Origin: Anaeroglomus sp964630775
GTDB taxonomy: Bacteria > Planctomycetota > Phycisphaerae > Sedimentisphaerales > Anaerohalosphaeraceae
Assembly (NCBI GenBank): GCA_964630775.1
Contig: CAZVYY010000004.1
Span: 1-64,000, forward strand
DNA: 64,000 nt
Direction: 5' to 3'
Shown here: positions 15,901 through 24,245 of the stretch, in pieces
Numbering within the stretch: the first letter of the stretch is position 1
Layout of the letters: each line of letters begins with the position of its first letter
The notes under the pieces: generated by a model
Databases searched by the model: none
What the model was told of the DNA's origin: nothing
The model's input: the letters and a program-made list of their open reading frames with translations, nothing else
Position numbers and translations under genes: made by a program

Positions 15901-18667
15901 AGTACGAGACGGTATGTCTTCCGCCCGTAATTGTATCCCCGGCATAAAGCTGATCAAGCCATCTGTAATTATGGGTTGCAGGGTGACTGGTCAGATTGGC
16001 CGTATCAAAGAGACGGTCATCGACATACAGCCGCATCTGGTAGGCCCCGGCAGCCACGGAACCGGCGTTGCGGACAACCCAATTGAAGTAGGTGTCGTCG
16101 GTATTGCCCGGCAGGGTTGCAGTAATCAGACAATCCGTCCCCCCTGAACCGCCGATATTTCGAGGGACAATCGGGTAACTCCAGCCGGTTTCAGTGGTAT
16201 AAGTCAGGTTCGGCAGGGCCGACGAACTGACGGTCATAGTTCGGGATGCAGAGCCGGTATAGGTCTCGGCGTAGCAGGAACTGCTGACGGCGGCAGAGAT
16301 GGTAAAGGTACCCGTCGAACCGCCGGATTGAACCGTCCAGGTGGCCTGTGCGGTTTGTCCGGCCTGAATATCGCCGACATTTTGCGGGTCGGTCCCGGAG
16401 ACAAGGGTAAAGCCGGCCGGGAGAGTCAGATCAGCCGAGACATTCTGGGCCATGACGCCGCCGGTATTGGTGATGTTGGCCTTGACAGTAAACTGGGTGT
16501 TGAAGTAAATCAGGGACGGCATGGTCAAAGTCGTGGAAAATGAGGGAGGAGAAACGCGTTGAAAGTTTTCTTCGGTAGCCAGGGCAAATGTTTCCGACGA
16601 GGCACCATCGATGCTGTTGCTCCAGCAATAAACCTTGATGACGACACCGCGACCTGTACTGGTTGAAATCTGGTGAACATTGTTTCCGCCATGGACAAGG
16701 TCGCTGTCAAACTGGGAGCCGGTGCTCTCGTCATAGGCGCGAACATTGATATCGGTGGTAGAATAATAGGTCGTTGGATTAGACGAGCCGTTATAGACGA
16801 CACGACGATTCCAGACAACAGTGGCCTTCTCGTTGGAATACATATATCCTTTGTATAATTTGTAATCATCGGCGGCGGGCGTATCATTACGTGCAACCAC
16901 GCTGTCGATGAAATAATCGGTACGATGCAAATTGGCATGAGCCAGGTTCATCACACCCCACCCGTAGCTGTTGTCCCAGCGGTCGCCGTTTACTGGACCG
17001 TCATCCCCATAGGTGTCGAGGGTGTCGTTATCCGACCAGGTGGTGGCGGTATTAATCAGGATAGCCTTCTGAGCGATGGGGCTGGTGACGCCGGCGTCCT
17101 GAAGCAGCAGTACCGCACCGGCGACATGCGGGGCAGCGGCACTGGTACCGCCGTGGTTGGCAAATGCGGTGTTGCTTGCAATATCCGTACTCCAGGTGTT
17201 ATAGCCGGGGGCGGTGATGTCGGGTTTGCGGCGGCCGGAGTCGGTGGGGCCGCGGCTGCTGGAAGAGCGAATAACATCGTCACTGGCGGTGCAGGTATCA
17301 TTGATGATCAGGTTGGCCACGGATATCACGTTGGCGGACTGGGGATATCCCAGTTCGACCAGGCCGGAGTTGCCGGCGGATTTGGTGACCATCGTGCCCA
17401 TGGAATAGACAACGGCGTCCAGAAAACGCTCATAGTCGCCGAATTCATCATCGTAGTCGTAATAGCTGAAGCTGTGATTGATGGCCTCGGGAGCGTCGCC
17501 GGAGGAGTGATTGAGAACCCAGTCGATAGATGCCATCGAAGTACCCATCGAACCGCTGCGAGCATCGAATATTTTATCAAGGCCAAATGCAACACCTTTG
17601 TAAGTCGAGTGAGTGCTGGCCACAACGCCTGCGGTACGAGTGCCATGGCTGTCGGAGTAGCCGGCCGTCTTTTTGTAGATATCGCGTGGATTATTGTCCG
17701 GAGGATTGCGGTATTTGAGATAGGTATGCGTTTCACGGACGCCGCTGTCGATAATAGCGACATCATAGGCGCCGCCGTCATAACCGGCATTCCAGAAGCC
17801 GGAGGTTCCGAGCATACAGTTGCTCTGGTCGAGGTCATAGGAGCATTCGGAATCCGGGGTGAGGCTTTCAATGTCGGCAAGCTGGGCGGCGGCTTCGATA
17901 TCCGCCGGACTCATTTCGGAGCCGAAACAGCCGGCCAGGGCACTTTCGGAATCGATTCTGCATTGACGCATCTGGAGCCACTGCCGGACGGCGTCCATGC
18001 GAGGAGCCATCTGCTGATGAATCGCCTGGGCACTTTGGGTACGCATCTGGTTCAGTTGAAGGTCGAGCTGCTGATGCATCGTAACCAATTCGTCGCGAAG
18101 CTGCCGGGGATAAGGCTCGAGTTCGGCATCGACGGACTCTTCGGCACCCAGCCGTGTATGAAGCTGCTGATGCTGGCGAATTTTCTGACGGATTTGCTCA
18201 CTCAAGGCATCGATGGAACCCTGATACTTCAGACGCACCTGTTCGGCGGCCTGATAGGCAAAACCATTCTGCAATTTGATGAGGACTTTCTTTTGAGGTT
18301 TGCCGATTTCATCGACCAGCAGCCGGGGGTGAATCTTGCCGTAGCGCCAGTCGGTTTTGTCTTCGGTATCGATAACCTGTTCGACATAACCCTCTTCGCA
18401 GACATGATATCGCTTGCCGGCCAATGTCCCTGGATAGCGGTCGTTATCGGCAATGGCGACAAAGGTTCCGCCCTCGATGTCCTGCGGCTCCGGCGCGGCA
18501 GTCACTTCGTCCTGTGAAGGCGAAGGATTGTCGCCCTCAGCCTGTATTTCTGGTATCGGCGGCAGAGAGAAATCAAGCCGTTGACCTTCCTGGGCGACCA
18601 GCGCGGTCACCCCCAACAGGCCAATCAGCACGAAAGTCAGTAAAATGATGGATATGATTCTGTTCAT
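12941..18667 (-). CDS. giant secreted subtilisin-family protease with beta-helix and dockerin-like tail
   Basis: 1,908 residues from ATG 18667, which follows AGGAGGG at ideal spacing; an in-frame upstream extension is rejected. Order: signal peptide (1-24); a Gln-rich amphipathic helical region in place of a classical propeptide (about 100-250); S8 peptidase domain with VAIIDSGVR (Asp near 307), DSHGTRTAG (His near 338) and GGTSAAAPH (Ser near 507); NEW1/CARDB-type strand domains (about 705-950); an Ig-like unit opening LLSPNGGEV (about 1197); a HYDIN/choice-of-anchor-D-like domain (about 1292-1405); a right-handed parallel beta-helix (about 1414-1810); and a C-terminal dockerin-like pair with DFDNDGLVEIDD and DLADFSLCSGQWL. 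The full catalytic triad is present. It is likely exported across both membranes, plausibly by the T2SS encoded nearby, and held or assembled through its tail. Confidence 0.9.
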   Translation of the reverse strand: MNRIISIILLTFVLIGLLGVTALVAQEGQRLDFSLPPIPEIQAEGDNPSPSQDEVTAAPEPQDIEGGTFVAIADNDRYPGTLAGKRYHVCEEGYVEQVIDTEDKTDWRYGKIHPRLLVDEIGKPQKKVLIKLQNGFAYQAAEQVRLKYQGSIDALSEQIRQKIRQHQQLHTRLGAEESVDAELEPYPRQLRDELVTMHQQLDLQLNQMRTQSAQAIHQQMAPRMDAVRQWLQMRQCRIDSESALAGCFGSEMSPADIEAAAQLADIESLTPDSECSYDLDQSNCMLGTSGFWNAGYDGGAYDVAIIDSGVRETHTYLKYRNPPDNNPRDIYKKTAGYSDSHGTRTAGVVASTHSTYKGVAFGLDKIFDARSGSMGTSMASIDWVLNHSSGDAPEAINHSFSYYDYDDEFGDYERFLDAVVYSMGTMVTKSAGNSGLVELGYPQSANVISVANLIINDTCTASDDVIRSSSSRGPTDSGRRKPDITAPGYNTWSTDIASNTAFANHGGTSAAAPHVAGAVLLLQDAGVTSPIAQKAILINTATTWSDNDTLDTYGDDGPVNGDRWDNSYGWGVMNLAHANLHRTDYFIDSVVARNDTPAADDYKLYKGYMYSNEKATVVWNRRVVYNGSSNPTTYYSTTDINVRAYDESTGSQFDSDLVHGGNNVHQISTSTGRGVVIKVYCWSNSIDGASSETFALATEENFQRVSPPSFSTTLTMPSLIYFNTQFTVKANITNTGGVMAQNVSADLTLPAGFTLVSGTDPQNVGDIQAGQTAQATWTVQSGGSTGTFTISAAVSSSCYAETYTGSASRTMTVSSSALPNLTYTTETGWSYPIVPRNIGGSGGTDCLITATLPGNTDDTYFNWVVRNAGSVAAGAYQMRLYVDDRLFDTANLTSHPATHNYRWLDQLYAGDTITGGRHTVSYWLDVNDNVGETNETDNAWARQFIWSPYALSDDTPLLRNAPPVSDGGWDRLTGTKWYNNDGFSFVFGYSGSNKWWSAVGILPAADTANYDLRLWDIGSYTGSEGGFGGGYLEYSTYGGSASDFVIVNDNKAAAGTYYAGVINANGASSQYRIEESTSLPLSRRPGTEWNGPYVKATTNVLDMYEVYLPTGTYYILLDQTAGSCDLGMSLYDQSTVTARKNEYITDAYANNLAEGADESFQLNITTAGFYGLAVWKVDASDYNKSATYRIAVGNPAVKLLSPNGGEVIPANTSRTITWDNFGNLDHTVRLELSRNNGTTWTPIVNSTDNDGSYTWNVSLPGSTQCLVRVTSTADAAYTDISDAVFTIDGSGIPADIHVRQDAVNIPSGGGFDFARVNLGFSRDVEFTIDNLGGVNLNLTGSPRVQVTGADAASFVVTAQPDTPIGSMESKTFTIRFTPAAVRTYLATVQVASSDPDENPYTFALKGIGSLPLTFYVDDDAPSDPGPNNPGLSDPLEDGSSGHPFDMIQEAIDAAFHADTVIVRLGTYNENINFLGRNITVESTNPLNWTTVANTRIDARGIGSVVTFASGETSQCILSGFTIRNGGGTEVTFVGIPTVAGGGIFAKDSNPTIANSIIAYNNAELGGGLYASNADIDLLNCHLYRNRATNYHGGGLYLTDGSNVSIETCKLYTNTAVSSGGGIAIQMGSNAGIDDCDIYLNTADSGGGVYAANSGKTSLNHCRIFNNSATGRTSKGGGLKLWGAPVRVYNTTFYGNSAAGEGGAVQCAYTNDALFNSCIFWSNTAPSGPNVYLRYNESSVPYASVMTIKYSDVMDGQASCVVDAGCTLYYDRSNFDKDPLFASPGTDFHLLSRAGRWNPTLNAWVKDLSTSVCIDAGDPTLNWTAELWPHGKRINVGGYGGTPQASMSPSSAGLLCDFDNDGLVEIDDLRRMADVWLEADLLLEENTTRSGRIDLADFSLCSGQWLLTE

Positions 18668-18875
18668 AATGGACCCTCCTGTGAAAATATGGTTAAAAAT
18701 AAGAAATGTAAACAACCTCAGTTCAGACAACCACTGTCCTTTGTGGTTATGTCGTAATCCTCTCATCATAGGTTCCCTCCGGCAATAGTATCTCCGCATG
18801 TCCTTCTGCTGTTTATCACTGCTTTTTCGAGGTGAATCAGGTGTTGATATGCGAAGCCTGACTGTCTTTTATGAT
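18668..18875. other. leader/promoter region of the subtilase gene
   Basis: No gene is seen between the protease start and the terminator of the UPF0210 gene. The minus-strand leader carries a small hairpin AACCAC ... GTGGTT about 70 bp before the start and AT-rich DNA (TTTACA, then ATATTT 16 bp later) next to the ribosome binding site that could be a weak promoter. Confidence 0.35.
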
Positions 18876-18910
18876 AAAAAAAAAGAGCAGAAAATTCAAC
18901 AATTTTCTGC
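18876..18910 (-). terminator. intrinsic terminator after the UPF0210 gene
   Basis: On the minus strand GCAGAAAATT-GTTG-AATTTTCTGC is a perfect 10-bp stem followed two bases later by nine T. It ends the transcript of the UPF0237/UPF0210 genes and probably of the T2SS operon upstream. Confidence 0.9.
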
Positions 18911-19004
18911 CTGGGTGTTTTAAATTAGGTAATTATACGGACGAATAAATCCGTATCGTATCCAGTCTGATTAGTGTGAAAAAAATCACATTATGAAATC
19001 CATT

Positions 19005-20366
19005 TCAATTTCTCAGGGCACGAATCGGAGCGGGCATTCGTCCTTTGCGTGCAATAAATTTAGGGCTGGCAATTTTTGCCGCGGGCATAATGGGTGCGGA
19101 ACCCAGAAGGCCGCCAAAATGGACGATTTGGCCGGCACGTTTGCCGGGGACAGGGATGATACGGACACTGGTGGTCTTATTATTGGCTACACCAATGGCT
19201 AATTCATCGGCAATGATGGCGCTGATGACCTCGGCAGGCGTGCTGCCGGGAACGGCAAACATATCCATACCGACCGAACAGACGCTGGTCAGGGCTTCCA
19301 GTTTTTCGAGGGTCAAGGCCCCTTCTTTTACGGCGCGAATCATGCCGGCGTCTTCGCTGACGGGGATAAATGTCCCGGAAAGACCGCCGACGTTGCCGGA
19401 GGCCATGGAGCCGCCTTTTTTGACGGCATCGATCAATAGGGCCAGGGCGGCCGTGCTGCCGGGACGGCCCATGCGGGAAACGCCCATGGCTTCGATGATT
19501 TCGGCAACCGAATCGCCCGCCGCGGGCGTCGCAGCCAGAGAGATATCCACGATGCCAAACGGCACGCCCATCATCTCCGCGACTTCCCGTCCGATGAGTT
19601 CGCCGGCACGGGTAATCTTAAATACAGTCCGTTTAATGACTTCGGACAATTCCGTCAGGTCGCAATCAGGATTCTGTTCGATGACGGTCTTGACGACGCC
19701 AGGGCCGGAGATGCCGATATTGAGCGAATAATCCGGCTCGCCCATACCGTGATGAGCACCGGCCATGAATGGATTGTCTTCGGGGACGTTGGCAAAAACA
19801 GCCACTTTGGCACATCCGATGCCGGTTTTGCTGCGCTGGGCAAGATCTTTGAGAATATGGCCGAACTGTTCGATGACGGTCATGTTCATCCCGGTCAACG
19901 TGCTGGCCAGGTTAAAAAAGGCACAGACGCGTCTGGTCTGGGATAAGGCAGCCGGCAGCGACAGAATCAGATTCTCATCCGAACTGGTGGCACCTTTGTG
20001 GACAAGGGCGCCGAATCCGCCGATGAAATCGATATCCGCTTTGGCGGCGGCACTGTCGAGGGTCTTGGCCAGTCTGACCGCGGCGGTCTGGGTACGCGGC
20101 AGCGGCTCCAGCAGAATCGAGGCGGGCGTTACCGCCACACGGCGATTGGTAATCGGAATGCCGTATTTGTGCTCGATACGGTCGGCAACAGCATTCAACT
20201 GGATGCCTTTTTCGCTGATGCGATGGTGAATGCGTCCGCAGAAATGATCAAGGTCACGATCCATGCAGTCTTTCAAATTGATGCCGAGCGTGACAGTACG
20301 AATATCAAAATGCTGCTGAAGGGTCATATTGACCGTTTCGAAGATTTCTTCCACTGTGATTGACAT
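19005..20366 (-). CDS. UPF0210 / DUF711 family protein
   Basis: 453 residues, the usual length of the UPF0210 (DUF711) family, with a strong ribosome binding site (GGAGG, spacing 6). Recognisable family stretches include the N-terminal ITVEEIFETV, VTPASIL, DFIGGFGALV, the Gly/Pro-rich GMGEPDYSLNIGISGPGVV and the C-terminal IIPVPGKRAGQIVHFGGLLGSAP. It is a cytoplasmic, pyruvate-formate-lyase-fold-like protein whose reaction is not established. It pairs with the UPF0237 ACT-domain gene 128 bp upstream, the arrangement seen in many bacteria and archaea, so the two probably act together in an amino-acid-sensing function. Confidence 0.9.
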   Translation of the reverse strand: MSITVEEIFETVNMTLQQHFDIRTVTLGINLKDCMDRDLDHFCGRIHHRISEKGIQLNAVADRIEHKYGIPITNRRVAVTPASILLEPLPRTQTAAVRLAKTLDSAAAKADIDFIGGFGALVHKGATSSDENLILSLPAALSQTRRVCAFFNLASTLTGMNMTVIEQFGHILKDLAQRSKTGIGCAKVAVFANVPEDNPFMAGAHHGMGEPDYSLNIGISGPGVVKTVIEQNPDCDLTELSEVIKRTVFKITRAGELIGREVAEMMGVPFGIVDISLAATPAAGDSVAEIIEAMGVSRMGRPGSTAALALLIDAVKKGGSMASGNVGGLSGTFIPVSEDAGMIRAVKEGALTLEKLEALTSVCSVGMDMFAVPGSTPAEVISAIIADELAIGVANNKTTSVRIIPVPGKRAGQIVHFGGLLGSAPIMPAAKIASPKFIARKGRMPAPIRALRN

Positions 20367-20494
20367 GAAGGCCTCCGCAAAAGGAAAAAGGTAAAAATCA
20401 ACTCATTTTTTGTTTCAGGGGCATTTTTGAAGTCCTTAATATACTGCTTCCTATCCTGGTCCACATTTTGCCTTTTCCATTTTTCCTTTTACCT

Positions 20495-20794
20495 TTATAC
20501 CCGGTGCATCATTTTGAAGATGTTTTCATGCTGGAAGGTGATGTTTAATTCCATATCTTTGGCGATTTTCTGGAGCTGCTTGTGGATGTCGGGCATATCG
20601 AGTGTCGCATCGGCGATGTCGCAGGCCAGGCTCATCACGAAATAATCGTTCATGATTTTCTGACTGACATCGACAATATTGATATTGGCCCTGGACATGG
20701 CCACGGCAATGCGGGCGATAATCCCGACCTTGTCCCTGCCGGTGACAGTCAGGATACAGATTTGCGATGCTTTTTTTTCTTTGGGCTTAACCAT
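20495..20794 (-). CDS. ACT domain protein, UPF0237 family
   Basis: 99 residues forming one ACT domain: ICILTVTGRDKVGIIARIA (strand-loop-helix) then NINIVDVSQKIMNDYFVMSL. This is the UPF0237 family, small homodimeric ACT proteins related to the glycine cleavage repressor's ligand-binding domain. It probably senses an amino acid and partners the UPF0210 protein downstream. GGAG lies 6 bases before the ATG. It starts 33 bp after gspM with no terminator between, so read-through from the T2SS operon is likely. The gap to the UPF0210 gene is low-complexity purine/pyrimidine sequence. Confidence 0.88.
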   Translation of the reverse strand: MVKPKEKKASQICILTVTGRDKVGIIARIAVAMSRANINIVDVSQKIMNDYFVMSLACDIADATLDMPDIHKQLQKIAKDMELNITFQHENIFKMMHRV

Positions 20795-20827
20795 ACAGGA
20801 CTCCCTATACAGATGCTTGATATCATC

Positions 20828-21328
20828 TTAATATTTATATGTCAGACGCAACGTTACTTTCCAGTTGTTTTTCCCGGTGGGCAGTTTTTCAACGGCCAGC
20901 CGCTCGCATTCCAGTTCCGGCCAGCGAATCAGCAGAGCCGAGATGAATTTACTGAGCTTTTCGATATCGATGGTTTTAATCGACAGGTCGGCGCCCTTGA
21001 TGGTCTGCCCGGCCTTTCGGGTGGCACCGCGAACGCTGAGAGTATAATCGCCGGGGGCGATGGCAAACTGCTTGGTAAACTGGTCAATGACATTGGTATA
21101 ATCGAACTCGCTGGTCTTGCCTTTTTCCTGCTGATAGGACAGCCGCTGCGGTTCGAGTGTCAGAATCTGGCCCAGCAGCTTCTGGGCCTCCTCGTAATCT
21201 GCTTTGCCCTGAGTCAACAGTTTAACGGAACCCGGATAGGCCACCGCCCAGGTGTACAGCAGCCACAACCCGGCCAGCAGCGGAACAGCCACGGTATAGA
21301 CCATCGGATTTTTCATATAGTCTTTCAT
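20828..21328 (-). CDS. gspM: type II secretion GspM / PilO-like inner membrane protein
   Basis: 166 residues with a single N-terminal membrane helix (about 12-30), a helical linker and a C-terminal alpha/beta domain ending in a strand-rich tail, the layout of GspM/PilO. Its ATGA start overlaps the stop of the GspL-like gene, which is the usual partner order. In T2SS it stabilises GspL in the inner-membrane platform. There is no strong sequence motif for this family; the call rests on topology and operon position. Confidence 0.7.
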   Translation of the reverse strand: MKDYMKNPMVYTVAVPLLAGLWLLYTWAVAYPGSVKLLTQGKADYEEAQKLLGQILTLEPQRLSYQQEKGKTSEFDYTNVIDQFTKQFAIAPGDYTLSVRGATRKAGQTIKGADLSIKTIDIEKLSKFISALLIRWPELECERLAVEKLPTGKNNWKVTLRLTYKY

Positions 21329-22764
21329 TTGGACTGCCCTTCCTTTGCTTTGAGGGTCAAGACAAACTCATCCCGATTCTTGGCGGTACTGAACCGCTCG
21401 TCAGTCACTTCCAGCATCTTGTGCTTTTTGAATGCATCAAACAGTTCCCGCGTGCTGGTCCGGCTGTTGGTATCGCCGACAATGGTAATCAGCCGGTCGC
21501 TGATGGTCACGGTTTTGATATTCACATCCACGGTTTTGGGGCTGTTGTTGATCGACTCAAGGACATAGGTCAACCGTCCTGTCACGGAACTTTCATCCAG
21601 GATGCCTGAGGCCTGCTGCTTGACGGTATTGAGCGTCCGTCGCAGCTTGGATAAGATGGGTTCGTTGGGCGGGCGTTTGGCGCCGTACATCGCGGCACTA
21701 TAGGCTTCGGTTAATTTCTGCTGAAGCCGGGAATAATCCTTCTCATTTCGCCAGGCTTTGACCTGAAAATACAGGCCCATCGCCAGAAACAGGATGGTCA
21801 GGGACACGCTGACAACCTGAAGGCTCCGCTGGAGAATCCGGCGTCGGCCCTGATAGGGCATGAAATCGCGCCGGAAGTCGGCACGACGGGTCCTGCCGGT
21901 CAGGGCCAGCGCTGAGCCGGCGGCAAAGAGGAAGCCATTGTGCTGCTCGGGTTGGACTTCGGGAGGAACTTCCAGATTCAACTGTTTGGATAAATCGACC
22001 GACTCAATGACCAGGCCGGTGAGGGCGTTCATACGGGTTTTATCGATGCCTTCGCCGTGACCAGCCACCACCAGTTTTTTGACAGCCACATTCTCACTGA
22101 GGCCGGCGATGGTCAGGATAATCTGTCGGGCCAGCGGCTCGGTTTTGTCCGGATCTTCGGGTAATAGAAACGTGCGGACCTTGGGGGCGAAGTCCGGATT
22201 GACCGGGGTAATCAGATAACAGGTCCTGCCGAAGACCAGCATATACATGGCACCCGGCTCGCGGAAACTGTCGATGCGTTCCAGGACGCGGGTCAGACAA
22301 ACGGCATCGGGTTCCATCAGGGACGGGTCCAGCCCGCCGGCCTGCACATCCAGCAGAATATCGGTCAGGGTCTGTCGGCCTGCGGTAAAGATGGTCACAT
22401 CCGAACCGCCCGGGCCCGAGGCGGTGATTTCAAAAGCAATGGCCAGGGTCGATGCATCCGTGGCGGCGGCTTCTTCGGTATCGAAGCGAATGGTGCTTTC
22501 GACCTGTTTGGCGTCGGCGAATTCCGAATGATGATAATACTGGCTGATCAGGTTGCTGCGAACCGCAACAGCGGCCTGATCAAAGGGGCCAGCCTGCCGC
22601 AGAATCTCACGGGCCATGGCCGTCAGGACAACCTGTCCCTGTTCCGTGCCGCCGACCGGAACGAATAAGCATCGCATTCCGGCACCGGAACCTTTTGCGG
22701 AAACGGCGGCACAATACGCCCCTTCCGGCATCAGATAGACGCCTATGATATTTTGTTGTTCCAC
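21325..22764 (-). CDS. gspL: type II secretion GspL-like (PilM-PilN fused) platform protein
   Basis: 479 residues from a GTG at 22764 that has AGGAG 7 bases upstream. The longer ATG frame starting at 22830 lacks such a site. The first 310 residues have the actin-like ATPase pattern of GspL/PilM (IIGVYLMPEGAY start, KLVVAGHGEGI, SVDLSKQLN). A membrane helix follows at about 320-340, then a coiled coil and a ferredoxin-like PilN-type periplasmic domain (VNIKTVTISDRLITIVGD). This recruits the GspE ATPase to the inner-membrane platform. It overlaps gspM by ATGA and follows gspK by 80 bp. Confidence 0.78.
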   Translation of the reverse strand: MEQQNIIGVYLMPEGAYCAAVSAKGSGAGMRCLFVPVGGTEQGQVVLTAMAREILRQAGPFDQAAVAVRSNLISQYYHHSEFADAKQVESTIRFDTEEAAATDASTLAIAFEITASGPGGSDVTIFTAGRQTLTDILLDVQAGGLDPSLMEPDAVCLTRVLERIDSFREPGAMYMLVFGRTCYLITPVNPDFAPKVRTFLLPEDPDKTEPLARQIILTIAGLSENVAVKKLVVAGHGEGIDKTRMNALTGLVIESVDLSKQLNLEVPPEVQPEQHNGFLFAAGSALALTGRTRRADFRRDFMPYQGRRRILQRSLQVVSVSLTILFLAMGLYFQVKAWRNEKDYSRLQQKLTEAYSAAMYGAKRPPNEPILSKLRRTLNTVKQQASGILDESSVTGRLTYVLESINNSPKTVDVNIKTVTISDRLITIVGDTNSRTSTRELFDAFKKHKMLEVTDERFSTAKNRDEFVLTLKAKEGQSK

Positions 22765-22844
22765 GCTGTGTACTCCTGGTTTATACTGATCGTACTTGAA
22801 ATTTCCCGCTTCGGCTCGCGGAATCATCATACCCGTTGGGTATA

Positions 22845-24245
22845 TTAACGGCCGTACAAAATAATCAGCCGTTCCATTTGTTTGCCTTCTTTAATCACTG
22901 CGGCAACCGCTGATGTTCTGGCGCTGCCGCACCGGCTGGTAATGCGTATCGAAAAGAAATTGCTTTTGACATCAATATAAGGCGCCGCCCGATCAATCGC
23001 ATTCAGATCGCCAAACATCTGATCGCGCAGGTCGGCAATGGTTTTAAACGGCTTTTCCCTGCGCAGACGGATAATTTTCTCAGCAATTTCTTCGGGGCTT
23101 CCGCCGAAGGTAAAAGCCGCCTCCAGCACCTGCCGCGGGGCGGTGTTGACATTGATCCGCTGGCTGCCCCACAAGGCAAGATATTTCATGGGGCTTTCGT
23201 CGTCGAAGGCCTTGTCCGGCAGTGGCACTGACAGTGTTTCCAGGTCCAGCAGGGAGCTGTGAAACAGCTTGGCAAAGTCGGCGGCATGGCCCACAGCCGG
23301 GCGGGCCTGCTGCTGAGTTTGCTGCGGCGGCTGAACCGCCGGCTGGGTCGCAGTCCGACGCTGGGTGGTGCGGGAGGTGGTGAACTGGCGAGATTGAGCC
23401 TGCGTCTGGGCCTGCTGCGGCTGGTCCGTCTGCACGGTCAGCATCACCGCCGTCGGATTCAACTGGAACAATTTGCGTTTGCCCAGCTCGTTCAATTCAG
23501 TGAACAGATTTTCCACCGTCTGCTCATCCATCATCATCAGTTCGGAAAAGTTCAGCATGGCCGCGCGGGCCTGCTTGTTGACATTGATATTGCTGGTTAC
23601 CGCCCAGCTTAACGGCATCTTGGCGTTTTCATCTTCAATGGTAATGGTAATCCGGCTGTCGCCGATGTTCAGTTCGATTGGCTCGATGACATTGGGCCAG
23701 GGAGGACCGTATGGGCCGGGAACAACAATCTGTTCGGGATCGACATACGTAACGTCCTGGGCGGATTCATCACGATTCGGACTGTTGGGGTCGGTCTGCT
23801 CGTCTTTGCCCATCATTTTGGCAATCAGCTTGGCAAACAGGGAGGCGGCATCTTCCGAAATCGCTTCTTCGGATTCCTCGGCGGGCTTGAGGTACTTTTT
23901 AATCTGCTCCGGCTCGGCGGTTTCAGCCCAGGCGCTGATGTAGTTCAGATACTGCTCGCGGGTCAGCCAGAATAAATCGGAAAAGTCCGGGGCATCCTTG
24001 CGCTCGGCAAGCGAGATGGTTTTTTCGGGCATGACCGCCAGGATGTACTTCATCGCCGAATCCAGGCCGTACCGGGCCTTCTGGTAGTCCATGATGTAAC
24101 GCTGACGCTGACGGACCTGGGCCACGCGCACCGCCAGAATCGTTGTGGTCACCGACAGCACCACCAGCACCACCAGCGTAATCGCCAGAGCAATGCCGGG
24201 ACGATACCGCCTCGAAAATTTTTGGATGGATACGCAGTGTCTCAT
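22845..24245 (-). CDS. gspK: type II secretion minor pseudopilin GspK
   Basis: 466 residues. The N-terminus has a basic leader ending in Gly, followed by IALAITLVVLVVLSV, a pseudopilin helix without the usual Glu at +5, the distinguishing feature of GspK. The C-terminal third has the helix-hairpin-helix-like SAM region INVNTAPRQVLEAAF, PEEIAEKIIRLR and TIADLRDQ found in GspK. A Gln/Thr/Pro-rich insertion (about 280-325) is unusual. GspK caps the pseudopilus tip with GspI and GspJ. ATGA overlap with gspJ shows translational coupling. Confidence 0.88.
   Translation of the reverse strand: MRHCVSIQKFSRRYRPGIALAITLVVLVVLSVTTTILAVRVAQVRQRQRYIMDYQKARYGLDSAMKYILAVMPEKTISLAERKDAPDFSDLFWLTREQYLNYISAWAETAEPEQIKKYLKPAEESEEAISEDAASLFAKLIAKMMGKDEQTDPNSPNRDESAQDVTYVDPEQIVVPGPYGPPWPNVIEPIELNIGDSRITITIEDENAKMPLSWAVTSNINVNKQARAAMLNFSELMMMDEQTVENLFTELNELGKRKLFQLNPTAVMLTVQTDQPQQAQTQAQSRQFTTSRTTQRRTATQPAVQPPQQTQQQARPAVGHAADFAKLFHSSLLDLETLSVPLPDKAFDDESPMKYLALWGSQRINVNTAPRQVLEAAFTFGGSPEEIAEKIIRLRREKPFKTIADLRDQMFGDLNAIDRAAPYIDVKSNFFSIRITSRCGSARTSAVAAVIKEGKQMERLIILYGR

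Noticed and set aside
16925..18517. 530-codon frame on the plus strand opposite the subtilase gene
   Set aside because: It mirrors the protease codons in another frame, has repetitive Gly/Ala/Val/Asp composition, no ribosome binding site and no family; the minus-strand gene has a full domain set.
18668..18799. 44-residue N-terminal extension of the subtilase
   Set aside because: The ATG at 18667 has a perfect AGGAGGG site and begins a signal peptide; the extension would bury it.
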